The notes under the pieces are model-generated. The model did not search any database and was not told the DNA's origin. It saw only the letters and a list, made by a program, of their open reading frames with translations. From NCBI RefSeq assembly GCF_020085105.1, contig NC_058051.1:5166001-5230000 (forward strand): DNA of 64,000 nucleotides, written 5' to 3'. The translations under genes were made by a program, and so were the position numbers. Positions 24,194-34,870 of this stretch are shown here, one piece after another. This DNA comes from Siniperca chuatsi. Lineage: Eukaryota; Chordata; Actinopteri; Centrarchiformes; Sinipercidae. Position 1 is the first letter of the stretch, and each line of letters begins with the position of its first letter.

Positions 24194-25430
24194 TAATATG
24201 AAATAACTAACTATCCTTTAAATACAGATACTTATGATAGTACATTATAGAGGCTGACAGAATGAATTGATAAAATGATGTTTCTCTGCATTGTAATTCC
24301 ATTTTGTGTCTTGATCACAGTCCTATGAAAGTTGACTCTGCTGTGAATGCTGGACAGAGATTAATGATTAAGTAAGCTTTTTCTCAGGATTTGATTCTTT
24401 ATTTGTTTAAGCTGTTACAGGAAACCATTTTTAATCACCCATGAATCACAGAGTTTATGACAATTTAATATACTAGGACGGAGAAAACAGACTGCTCCAA
24501 CTACAGGTAAACATATTTAACTTCATTTTTTCTTAGGCCCATTTTTCTCCATACATGTTACATTATGCAAGTTTTAATGTGTAAAGTTTGTTTCACTCCC
24601 TTGTTAACTGATGAATGGCCTGTTAGCATGAAACAGGCTAATAATGCTAATAAGCTATATATTTAACTAAAGGACAGATTGCTGGATTACTGAACATATT
24701 TCCCATAAAGTGTTTGTCAAGTAAAAAGAACACACAGAGACTCTAAATGTCTAGGATATTGATGTAAGGGGTGTAATATTTCTGGGAGTGACAGACTCTT
24801 TTTTTTTGTGAAAAAGCACAAATGTGAGCCTCCCCAGCATGGGAGATCAATGAGGCCTGAGGCCTGTTATGTTAAATGGCTAAATGGCTTTTGTGTTTGT
24901 GTTCCAACTGATAAAATCAGAGCTGGGTTTAACCAGTCAACTGAACCCCTGAGCTAACAGGTCTAATTAAACACCATAGCCATGCTATTGGCTCTGTGTG
25001 TGTTGCTGTGAGAGGGAGTGATAGGGAGAGAAAAAAGTCCACAAATGTAACCAGTGACCATATAGACTAAGTGTATGGATTTCAGTAGGCAAAATCAGCC
25101 TACTGTAAGTCGCTCCAGACCTGGCAGTAAAAACAGGCCTTGAGCTAGCCTACTGTGTACTGCCATAGACTGGGACACAATGAGGGCTTAGCTGATGGGG
25201 GGACCTCATTGGTAAATTGAGGCATTTAAAAAGAAGCTCTGTTCAGTGGTAACCTGATCCACACCTGACTGGGGCTCAGCATTCGGGTCTGGCCGAGGGA
25301 AGAGTTCACAATGACCAGAGAATCTGCTACAAAGGGCCAGCGCACAGGAGATCTAAATAAACTGTTTTAAAAAATGATTCTGAAAATGTGTTTAGAAAGA
25401 GAAAATGAACAAGAGAGACATTTCATATTT
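22801..25430. other. Intergenic stretch between ttll10 and the miR-200 transcript
   Basis: About 2.6 kb of AT-rich sequence without a recognisable gene. It should contain the ttll10 promoter on the minus strand. A TA microsatellite lies at 24161-24191. GC content is somewhat higher near 22970-23200, just upstream of the candidate ttll10 first exon, but I see no specific promoter element. Confidence 0.5.
24161..24191. repeat. (TA)n microsatellite
   Basis: About 15 uninterrupted TA units. Confidence 0.95.
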
Positions 25431-25437
25431 TATCCCA

Positions 25438-25443
25438 TTTATT
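25438..25443 (-). terminator. Candidate poly(A) signal of the miR-200 primary transcript
   Basis: The minus strand reads AATAAA about 550 nt downstream of mir-429. It is a plausible 3' end for the primary transcript carrying the three hairpins. No transcript evidence is available, and other signals could be used. Confidence 0.35.
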
Positions 25444-25994
25444 TAATCTTTTCCTTTACATTTCGTAACATCATATCACAGTAAATACAGTTAAAATTAT
25501 GTACAGAGTGTGTCATAGATAATGAAGTCTCAAAAAGTGTGTGCATTGTTCTACTGTACCTGGAGAAAAGCCAAGTCCCCAGAAGGAATTTAGTTATTGC
25601 GGTAAGAGGAAGAAAGCAGATCTTTCAACAGATAAAAGTCACAGCATTTTATATAACCATTTTTTTTTTACACGGCATTCACATTAACATTCTTGCTAGA
25701 AACTAATTTACAGCGCAGCATTCATCAAGAAAGCCGACTGTAAGTAGAACTGTCTTCTCCTCTGGACTGCTGCTCAATGGAGAAACTCTGACTCAAGTCA
25801 CATGGAAGAAACCCCAAGAACTCAATCAATCTTCCAGTGCAAGGATCATAGTTTCATAGTCATCATAATTCAGCCCCATCTGCCTCTACTATGAATATGT
25901 TGATGTGCTTCCCTAGACTGCCCTTTGTCAATACACTGCATGTCAGGTGCACGAGAGCAAGAGAGGGGGAAGTAAGAGAGCAGAAGGTAATGCC

Positions 25995-26070
25995 ATTTAA
26001 TGGACGGCATTACCAGACAGTATTAGACACCAGTAATTACATCTAACCATGTCTGGTAAGACGCCTATCA
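25995..26070 (-). ncRNA. mir429: miR-429 precursor hairpin
   Basis: On the minus strand the 3p arm at 26025-26004 begins TAATACTGTCTGGTAATGCC, the miR-429 sequence known from fish, with seed AATACTG. The 5p arm at 26063-26042 begins CGTCTTACCAGACATGGTTA, which as I remember it equals the mammalian miR-429 passenger arm. The arms pair around a loop of about 16 nt. miR-429 belongs to the miR-200 family, which represses ZEB1/ZEB2 and maintains epithelial identity. It is the last hairpin of the cluster, about 1.45 kb downstream of mir-200a. The mature arms are certain; the outer stem ends are approximate. Confidence 0.97.
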
Positions 26071-27509
26071 ACAGGCTGGAAGGATGACATCTGAGCTTTC
26101 ACCTGTGCAAAGAGGAAGAAGAGAGCTGGAAGAAACAGAACAGTCCAGCAGAAACAGGTTGAAATGAGCAGTTCCTCTTTTGTTGATTCATTTGTACATT
26201 TAAATTGGCCAAGCATGCAGAGAAAGCTATGACTAAACAGACCAAGGAAAGAAGCAAAGTAAGCTTGGTAAATTCTTTCTGATTCTACATTATTACATTA
26301 ATACACAAATATGTGACGCAAACACAGAGAAAAGGGACAACTGGAGGAAAAAAAACTATTTAATGTTTCTGTGCTTGGATAATGGAGCTGGGTGGGCAAA
26401 TAAAGGTGTGGCTCAATATTTGCGGGGTAATTCTCCCTCCTTAAACAAACACTAGGTTTCGGTTTGCTCCATGTCTATTATTTGCCTTTGTTTTTCATGT
26501 CTGTTTGAAGGCTTTACCCATTAAATTCCCATTTTAGTCCAGACATTGATGAAAATTGTTCACTGTCTTCAGTTCAGTAATATTTAAGCTCCACTGTTTT
26601 AAATCAAAGACGTGAGACATCAGTATAAGTTTTACTTTGTAACATACCTAACACACTAAGTAAAGTCCATTTTTGTTGTAGAGACTCCATTTTTTGTCTA
26701 CCTAAAGCACTAAGGTTTCATTTTATTGTCCGCGGATAAAAGTTTGAAAAGCTGGGAGGAGGCCAAAGCGTCTGTAGCTCAGTTTTTGTTTAGTTTTTTT
26801 AACAGTCAAGCACTCTCAGGTGAGCTCATGTGTCAGTTTCAGGATGTGCCACGCAGGTAAGGCTAGCTGGACCAATCACTGCCACACAACACAAATACCA
26901 GCACTGTTCAGGGGAGGGAACAAGGAAATAAGGCCCTGCAGGACCGGTGGAACCATCAACCGACTGCTATTCTTTAACTTGGGTGGGGTGGGGTTGCCAT
27001 AAAAGTAAAAAAAAAAAAAACATGGGGAAGTAAGCAAACATAAATGCTGACCTTAGAACCATTACTGCGTAAAAGATCTGCTCTTTCTCATTTCCCACAG
27101 GAATCCTTCAACAATAGTCATCTCAAACTGTTTTTTAAATAAAAGGCTCAGACATAAATGTTCATGTATTTTTAACTAATGCCCAGTCTGTCAACACCAT
27201 ACATCATCTGTGCCACTTTTCTTTTATCTTTTTGACTGATCGACATACAGCCTGTGGCATCTATAAAGCCAAGTGTATGGTAAACACAAGGCTAAACTTT
27301 TCTTGGAATGAACTTCAGAGTAAAAAGTGACACACCTAACAAATATTTTCCAGCCATGCTACCCCATGATACAGAGCCAACCCTGCTTATTACGTTTACC
27401 CTTCAATGACGACGTCAAAGGAGTCTTACCAATTTCAACAACCATTAACATGTTTGGATTTAACATTTGATGGGCAACTATCCCACAGTCACACCGGAGA
27501 CCAAAGTCA
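26071..27509 (-). other. Spacer between mir-200a and mir-429
   Basis: Presumed part of the primary miRNA transcript. I see no additional hairpin with a miR-200 seed and no coding sequence. A short A-run lies near 27007. Confidence 0.5.
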
Positions 27510-27587
27510 CCCAGAAAACATCGTTACCAGACAGTGTTAGAACAACAGTCGTACAATCCAGCACTGTCAGGTAAGATGGATCCTGAG
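27510..27587 (-). ncRNA. mir200a: miR-200a precursor hairpin
   Basis: On the minus strand the 3p arm at 27539-27518 begins TAACACTGTCTGGTAACGAT, the conserved miR-200a sequence, with seed AACACTG. The 5p arm at 27578-27557 begins CATCTTACCTGACAGTGCTG and pairs with it. The lower stem continues with CTCAGGA against TTCTGGG. The different seed (AACACTG rather than AATACTG) puts it in the miR-141/200a subgroup. It lies about 110 bp downstream of mir-200b, so both almost certainly come from one primary transcript. Confidence 0.98.
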
Positions 27588-27696
27588 AGCCATTTCTGTT
27601 GCTGCTTCAAGTATTTCAGCCGTTTCCAGGGCCCAGGCCAGGAGCACGTTGCTGCTAACATTGCTAAAGTGGTTTGTCCGGTTGTAGTCCGCAGAT

Positions 27697-27771
27697 GACT
27701 ATCATCATCATTACCAGGCAGTATTAGAGAAAGTGATGATATCCAATGCTGCCTCGTAAGATGGAGATAAT
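27697..27771 (-). ncRNA. mir200b: miR-200b precursor hairpin
   Basis: On the minus strand the 3p arm at 27726-27705 begins TAATACTGCCTGGTAATGAT, the conserved miR-200b sequence. The 5p arm at 27763-27742 begins CATCTTACGAGGCAGCATTG, differing from the mammalian passenger arm only at the GA after CATCTTAC as I remember it. The stem extends with GATTATC against GATAGTC. It is the first hairpin of the cluster and is preceded by about 4.4 kb of presumed primary transcript or upstream intron reaching to the GC-rich promoter candidate at 32150-32400. Confidence 0.98.
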
Positions 27772-30700
27772 CACCCAAACACGAAACATCTCATTACTAC
27801 GCTCCTAAAGTGTACAACATACAGCAACAAAATGTGATATCTGTGCCAGTTATTAAAGGTTAATGAATGAATGAATGAATGTGACATCAGATTTGGGTGT
27901 GAGCAGTAAACCTAACCTTAAATACCTTTGTCTACAAGAAAAAAGTGGAACTCTCTAAGTGTGGAATAAGTGAGTATTCAACACAAAATATAACCTAAAA
28001 TATGCAGCTTTTCCTTTCCACTAATCTAGTCAAGTTGTGTAGTTTTATTGTGACAAAGTTGTAACTAAAACTGAGCCGTGTATTGCCCAAAAACAGCATT
28101 GTAAATAGGGGAAGTGCATATTTGGAGACCACCTCTCCATAGTATAATTGCTGAGCCCTTGTTGTGGTTGGGGTTTTCAGCTTAAACTCGCTGTCACAGA
28201 AGACTGGGCCACAGTAGTTGTTAATGATTGCCCAAACCTGTTCCGACTAGTCTAAATCTATGGCACGGCAAGGTTGGGAGGGCTGCTTTTCACACAATAC
28301 ATGGCAGTTACTAATTTCAAACACCGTACGTCGCGTAGCCTACATCCACTCAAAAATGCCACCGAGTCAAAAGCACATCGGCCTCAGGGAACTGTTTCAT
28401 ATCCCAGCAGATGAGGAACTGTGTTTTTAAGTTGCAACATACTATTCTGGCTGTAATAAAGCAGTGTTGTCAAGTCCGTTTCAACAGATGTTTTATGGAA
28501 TGGAAGAAAGGAAAAGCCAATTTTTTTTTCTGTTTTCCGCTGGTGGACCTCTCAGGCCGTTGTCTTTGTGTTTGCTGAGTGATGACAGGCTGATGGAATG
28601 CTGCTCAGCTCGACCTGAACCGACACTGTGTATGCAAAAGGTCACTGAAACAGCCTTCGTTTACTGAATAACAGGGATCATTCACAGATACGCCGCGTGA
28701 AATCCTCACACCCCAGACTGACATTTAATGTACATTATTATTCTCTAAATTAAACATTAAATACATATTTTATCCATTATCCAGTTATCCTAAGTATCCA
28801 TTATACTGAATATTTAGTTGCATTAGATATACAATATTTTTTTTTTTTTAAACGTGTAGGTTAATAATAGAGATTTTTTTTTCTTGTTCTAATGTTTAAA
28901 GCAATGAGATTGTGCCTTCTCTTCTTAAAATCTTCAATGAAATTTCTCTCAGAACAGAAACCCAAATGCAAAGGAGAGACATTGAATTCATTAAGAAAGA
29001 ACAGGTTTCTAGTCATCCTGCAAGCAGTGCAAAAGTAGAGCACGAGAGAGAGGGGGGAGGGAGAAGGAGAGAGAAAGAAAAGAGAGTATAAGGGAGGGAA
29101 AAGTTCAGGGAAAGAAGGTGGAGAAGGAAAATGGAGAATGCACCTGTAACCTTACCGTCATGAAAGGTACCCCAAGGAAAGAATGTAACAAAACCAAAGT
29201 AAAGTGAGTATGTTTGGAGGGAGGGGGCTGAAAAAGAAAGAGAAAAAAGATCTTGAATTTCCAGCCTGCTGCCTGAGAACGCTCCGTCTTCCTCCTGGTC
29301 AGTCAGGCCCCATGAAATGAGAAAGCCAAGCAGACCTGCTCTCCCAGACTTTATTTAGTTAATCATCAGCATTATAAACCAGTGCTGCAGGCCCTCTGAG
29401 GAAGAAAAGAGGGAGAGAGAGAAAGAAAGAGTGAAAAAAGATTAGCCCAGAAAATTCTAGCTGGTAGAAACAAGCTGTGAAAATAACAGTGCCTGATCAA
29501 AGTAAAGCATGTCCTGTTTTACCTTTCAAAATATCTAACCAACCCCGACGTCCAACAAACTTCGTCTCAATATGTCCTCCATTTGTCCAAATACTTCCTC
29601 TTCTGCTCCTCTCATGGTTATATACAGCAGAATGTGCCCCATTGTTGCACATGCTGCTCTGTGCAGTGGGAGTCTTACGGCTGCCCACGCTTTTTGCCTG
29701 TTGGAAGTGAGGCGTGATCAGGTAACTCTGCCCTCTGTGCTGGAATGTGACTCCGTTGTGAAGTCAACAACCCGATAGGTAAACTGGCCTGGCCCTTAAT
29801 CAATAGTTGCTGTCTTTGTAAGAAAACAATGGCAGGGAAACCCAAAACCTTATTTAACTCCAGACCTTATCTCAGCGCCACCTAATTGGGCCTTCAGACC
29901 ACTGAGGAGCAGCCTGGTAACTGTGATATCTAGGCCATGATACTGCTTATTAACCATGTGCCACTGCTGCTACTAGGTTGTGTTTCTAAATGTATACTTA
30001 GTGATGGACTAGATTTACGTTTGTCATTTTAGAGTTTGTAGCTCCTCCCCCTTGATCAGTTTCCTCTCACCTTTCTGTTTTGAATATTTCAAATGAAGGA
30101 CTAAAATATTCAACAAATTTGATTATCAAAAGGGATTTGGACTTTTCCTTTTCTTCTTGATGCTTTTTACATATTTTAACTTAAGCTACCTATCCACCCT
30201 GCCCCCTTACATACTGGTTCATTTTGCATTTATGACTATTCAAAAACAAAAGAAAAAAGAAATAAAAAAATTACAATTATTCATACTGCTATGAATAATT
30301 TCATATTCATGTCATGTCATATCACTGGAGGCACAAAATGTAACATTACATCTGTTAAAGTTGATTCAATGCCAAAATAGAGTAAGAGAGAAACTGTAAG
30401 AGATATTCAAAACATCTTGAATTAGCCCATCTAATCATCATAGCTTCTTAATGAAAATGGTAAACAGCGTTCTTAAAACGTTAGCATAGCATTAGCTTTT
30501 TAAAATGGTCCTGGCCTATAACGCAGTGTCATTCACCCTATCAGCTGAATCAAATTGCACCTAACCCCATGAGGTGATAAGACCTACAGTCCCCTTTCAT
30601 TTCAAACCTGTGACTCCAACACGAACAAACAACATAAAATCAGCCCACCATTTCGTCTGGCCTCCCAGTCATTAAATCTTGCTTTCTGTTGAAATTCTAC

Positions 30701-32149
30701 TCTGCACTTCCCGCCCTGTTGCCATACACTGGCAGGGCGACTAGCACTCATGTGACTTACAGCTATTCAGGTGTATGAAAGAAACAAATGTTGCTCTTTC
30801 CACCAATCACAATCATCCACCTCGCTCTGCAGTCGCCGCTGTACAGTACATGGTCGACATTTTCCCTCCATTTTCCCTTCTCTTTCCCAGACTGCAACAG
30901 TCCTCATCTGCTTAAAAATATCTTAAGAGAAGGCTAGAAAACTTAATAATGTATACCTTTTATCTCGTGGAAATTCTCTGCTCTGATAAGTCCAACGCTA
31001 CTGTCTGTCTTAACATGCAGCCAAACCTCAGAGGCAAGGAAAGCGGATGAGCAGACATTTTACGTCCGACACACATCCACTTAATAACAGACTTCCTTTT
31101 TTTTTTCCATTTCAAAAGCGCATGAAACATGTATTATTATTTCAAATCTCTAGCTTAAAAAGCCAAAAAAGAAAAGCAGTAACAGGTAAACCGTGGAAAT
31201 AAATTCTGTGGAGAATATCTTACAAGATAACCTTAAGGCTTTACAGTTCAACAGGTTGTAGAGAAAAGTTGCCTAATGAGTTCTGAACTCGTATGAATTA
31301 ACACTTATATTAATACATAACGCATATTGTTAAACTAATGTTAAACTAATCAGGTATTACTATTAGATTATTAATTTGTAAAGTTGTTTCATACCGTGGA
31401 TGTCTCCTTGTAAAGCACATTTTAACACTCTAAAAGAAGGAGTCAGCCTCTGTCTTCATATCCTTTGACAAGTCTGGCAGTTTGCCTTTACCTGCCCCAA
31501 CTGGTCTATCCAGTTTAGGAATGAGCGTTGGCTTCTATTGTTTCCTCTTCTTTCTTTCTGGTTAAAAGGAGCTGGAATTCGATACACATTATTTTCGCTT
31601 CCCATCGAAACTACCTAGACCCTCCTTTATCAGCACACAATCGCAGAGGGCTTCGTACAATGACCTAATTTCTTTGCCTTCACATTTCCTGATCTTAGCC
31701 GAAGAACAAATGTCCTTAAAGTTTTAACTCTACCGTCACTGAGCAACAGGTTATGACGACAGCTCAAGTTCTAAAGATGGAGAACGAAGACAAAGAAGGG
31801 ATCACGTTTGTGAATTCACCTTGTCTTTCCCAGGTGTGGTCACCGAGCCAGAAACCCAAGACAAGAGGCATCATTGTATGAGGGCTCTTGACGCCCCGTT
31901 GGCTAGTCTTCCTCTTTCCTGCTCCTGCTGAAGGACAGTCGACCTCTGGCGTGGCTGTTGGGAAGAAAAAAAGCCGTCCCTTTCACGTAGATGCGGCCGT
32001 AGAGTCAGAGCCAAACCCCGGAACAAAACCAACCAGTTTGAAGCGCGTCAACTCTCTTCCTGCTGCCCGAGCAGAACTTGTGTTTTTCCAGGAGCTCTCG
32101 TCGGCGGTGTTAGGCGGTAAAGCTCCTCAAGAAGACAGAGGCTGAATTT
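27772..32149 (-). other. Presumed 5' part of the miR-200 primary transcript
   Basis: No protein-coding exon is recognisable. The stretch contains a GAAT microsatellite at 27863-27882, a purine-rich tract at 29041-29100 and a CAGGTG E-box at 31831. It links the candidate promoter to the hairpins, a distance similar to that described for the human cluster (about 4 kb). The transcript structure is inferred. Confidence 0.4.
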
Positions 32150-32400
32150 GTAAAGGGCTTGGTTTACATGTAGCCTGAGCCCCCTCCTCCCCTTTCCCCC
32201 ACAGGTGTAATTTTCAGGTCGCAGCCAATCTCCCTAGCCTCTGGCGCTCACAGGTGTGTCCCCCGCGCTGTCTTTAGCCAATGGTGGTTGAGATGAAACC
32301 TCCCCCCCAACCCCTCCTACCCTCCGACTCCCACCTCACCGGTTCGCTCACCTCCGCCCTCCTCATCAGCCCCCAGGTACCTTGTTGTGTGTTTTTTATG
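32150..32400 (-). promoter_or_regulatory. Candidate miR-200b/200a/429 promoter with CCAAT and E-boxes
   Basis: A GC-rich island in AT-rich surroundings. It holds CAGGTG at 32202-32207 and 32251-32256, CAGGTA at 32374-32379 (within the near-palindrome CAGGTACCT), CACCT at 32332 and 32348, and CCAAT at 32225-32229 and 32278-32282. In mammals ZEB1 and ZEB2 bind CAGGTG/CAGGTA sites in the miR-200b/a/429 promoter and repress it, while miR-200 represses ZEB1/2. Position about 4.4 kb upstream of mir-200b and strand context fit that role. The start site would be near 32.1 kb; this is inference, as no TATA box is visible. Confidence 0.55.
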
Positions 32401-32719
32401 ATGTCAGGCTTCTGTGGGAACAACCTCCTCTGTTCCTATTGTAAAACAGACAACAACTAAACCACCATCATCTTCAACTGCCGAACACACCTATCCTGTC
32501 CGAGAAAATAAATCATGAGGCCAACACACTGTGTGAAAGTGTTTAAAAACATGTATCGGTGAGGTATTTTCACATGAATAAACCTTTGCCTACTTCTCAG
32601 CTGTATAAGGCCGCCATAACCTGAAAGACCTGCCCTTTGCTCTCATGCCTTCCCTCTGTCTTTCTTTGTGTCCACACACCTTTTTTGTCCTAACAATAAC
32701 CTGGCTGAGTTAAAGCGAG

Positions 32720-32750
32720 AGCAGCAGGTGAACAAAGTGCAGGTGAGTAA
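32720..32750. promoter_or_regulatory. Paired CAGGTG E-boxes
   Basis: Two CAGGTG sites at 32725-32730 and 32740-32745, 15 bp apart and so about 1.5 helical turns, 350 bp upstream of the main promoter candidate. They could be further ZEB/SNAIL-type sites. Confidence 0.35.
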
Positions 32751-33595
32751 AACTTGAGAAAGACACACCAGCAGTTTGAGGTAAGTTTGAATAGTGGGAG
32801 ATGGGGGAGCAGTGACAAGGGGGCTGGTGGGGCTCTTGACCCCCAGGGGCAAACAGGGGGCCTAATCCAAAACCTGGACAGGGCTTGGCTGGATGCTGGG
32901 CAAGGCAGCCACTTTCGGTCTCGAGGTGTAATTGTCGGGATTAGTTTCTCAACAATGAGCACAATGCCAGAGCTGTATCCTGTTTCAGCAGGGGCGTGGC
33001 ACAGGTTGATGCAGAACTACCTTGGCAAAGATGGAAGAAGGCGATTGTTTGAATCTGAAATACTGACCCAAACTGCAATAAAATCACTCATTATCCACCA
33101 ATCAAACAGTTTTACCTTTACATTCTACGGTAAGATACTCATTACAATAAAGTTTTATGTTAAGCTTCAGTTCAAATTGTACTGTAGATAATGAGCTGAT
33201 TCAGGCTCTTTTTCCTCAACAGAAAACCCTTGTCCAGACTGCAGTACAGTGTCCCAAAAAATCAAATAATGAAAAAAAGAGAGTCCTTGCTTTCTTTGTA
33301 GGTTAACATAAAGGTGGCCTTAGTGCCTCTGAGTCTGAGCAACCAGCTTTAGAGGAATGAAATAATCAAAACCAGAGAAGAAATCTCCTAATATGCTTAA
33401 GTTATATAAGCCTACAGTATCAATGCAATTCTTGCAAATTAATTATACTTTAGTTAATTGAGCTGTAGTAAACATAGTTTACTGTCATTTACTATTTTAC
33501 CAGACCACCAGATTTAAAAGTCCCCATGATACGGCTAGCGGAGTGATATTTGCTTCCTCATCTTTAGAGGCAGTTAGGGAGGGACTTGTAGCGGA

Positions 33596-34090
33596 TATTG
33601 TTTGGCGTTTACAGTAGCCAATAGCGCTGAATGTGCGTTACGCCCACTCCCCCGCCATGCAGAAATTGCGGTCAATAGCTGACTCTTCCTGGACTGGGAG
33701 ATCCCAGTGAACACAGCCGGACCGGGACGAACACACCCTCCGAGACCAACGGAGGCCAGTTTGACGACAGGGAATACAGTACCGAGGTGGGTTTCTTGCC
33801 GGGTTTGGTTCCTGGCACCCCGGGGGCTGAGTCAGCTAGCTGGACGGCTAACCGAGCTAACGGAAGTTAGCGGTTAGCTACTTTAGAAACAAGTAAAGCT
33901 ATCTCTCCATCAGGAAACTCCGTAAATGACATCGGTACTGTATTCCCTGTCGGGCTCGGAGGTTGTGTACAGTCCCAGTCCAGCCGAGTTCACTGGGAGG
34001 CTGCTGAGCCCAGTCCCATTGCCCGCTAACGCCAAATACAATCAGCAGTTAGCTACTTTAGCAACAGTAAAGGAAACTCTGTAAATCACC
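33596..34090. repeat. Composite inverted and direct repeat, CpG-rich
   Basis: The segment around 33764-33786 (GACAGGGAATACAGTACCGA) recurs inverted at 33931-33951, and weaker inverted similarity extends through CCCAGTGAAC and TTTGGCGTTA out to about 34037. A direct repeat is also present: GTTAGCTACTTTAG plus AACTCCGTAAAT at 33873-33926 recurs near 34047-34086. The nested structure suggests two partial copies of one element inserted head to head. It is CpG-rich, so it could be mistaken for a promoter island. Confidence 0.6.
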
Positions 34091-34495
34091 TAGAGTTGAA
34101 GCTGAACAGCCGGAGGACATCAGAGGGAAAACCATAAAATACTTTCTCCATATTATATGATCCAGTTTCACCTAAATCAGTGAATAAAGTTATGAAGTTG
34201 TGTTTTTGTAGAGTAATCAGTAAGTTCCGATCCCCAGAAACACTGCCCTCCGGCGGCGTCATAAGAAAGAAAGCGAGAAAGCGTTTCTTTGGACACAAAA
34301 TTAGTATACGCCCCCGAGTGCAGGATTAGTCATCAACATTATTTTATTGTTTTCCAGTTAATGACAAACTCAAAAAATACCATTCTGAATATCCTAGAAT
34401 ACAAAATGACTTTTTTGTTATTGTTGGGCCAGATACTAGCATATAGGTGACGTATAGTGCAAGACATCGATTTTGACTTCAAAAAAAGACTTTAA

Positions 34496-34870
34496 AGGTG
34501 GGGTGTGCGATTCTGGAGAAATCCAATACCATGATATAGAGAAAAATGACACAGCATGTAATATAACTAATATTAGCTAGGTTGTGGGTAAGCTTAGCTA
34601 GATTGTGGGTTGGCAAACTGTACCTACAGTTGCTGCTGCAAAGCTAACAGCCAGAGAGGACAAGACATTTCCTTGAGCCAGCAAACCAGTCAGTTAACGT
34701 TAGCTGACACACAAATCATGGCTGGAATGGCTGGAATAATGTTGTTTGGCTCGGTCCGAGATGGATTTTTTCAGCGCACACACAGAAAGGACAGCTAGTG
34801 TACCGTGAGGAGATATTAGCTGAATTTGACGAAAAAAAAGTGTATTGGATTAGAATCGCATACCTCACCT
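34496..34870. mobile_element. MITE with TTAA target duplication
   Basis: A 375-bp element flanked by TTAA on both sides (34492-34495 and 34871-34874). Its ends are inverted repeats: AGGTGGGGTGTGCGATTCT on the left, and the complement AGGTGAGGTATGCGATTCT on the right. TTAA insertion is typical of piggyBac and Kolobok elements. No transposase is present. A related left end follows TTAA at 37473-37476. Confidence 0.8.

Noticed and set aside
31888-32145. Plus-strand open frame of 85 residues at the promoter
   Set aside because: It is explained by the GC-rich promoter and transcript start region on the other strand; no supporting domain or splice context.
32754-33191. Plus-strand open frame of 145 residues upstream of the miR-200 promoter
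   Set aside because: No domain and no homology I can recognise; overlapping minus-strand frames are equally long.
33600-33800. CpG-rich block as promoter and first exon of a plus-strand gene
   Set aside because: The exon-like end with GTGGGT is part of a repeated inverted sequence, and no coding exon follows downstream.
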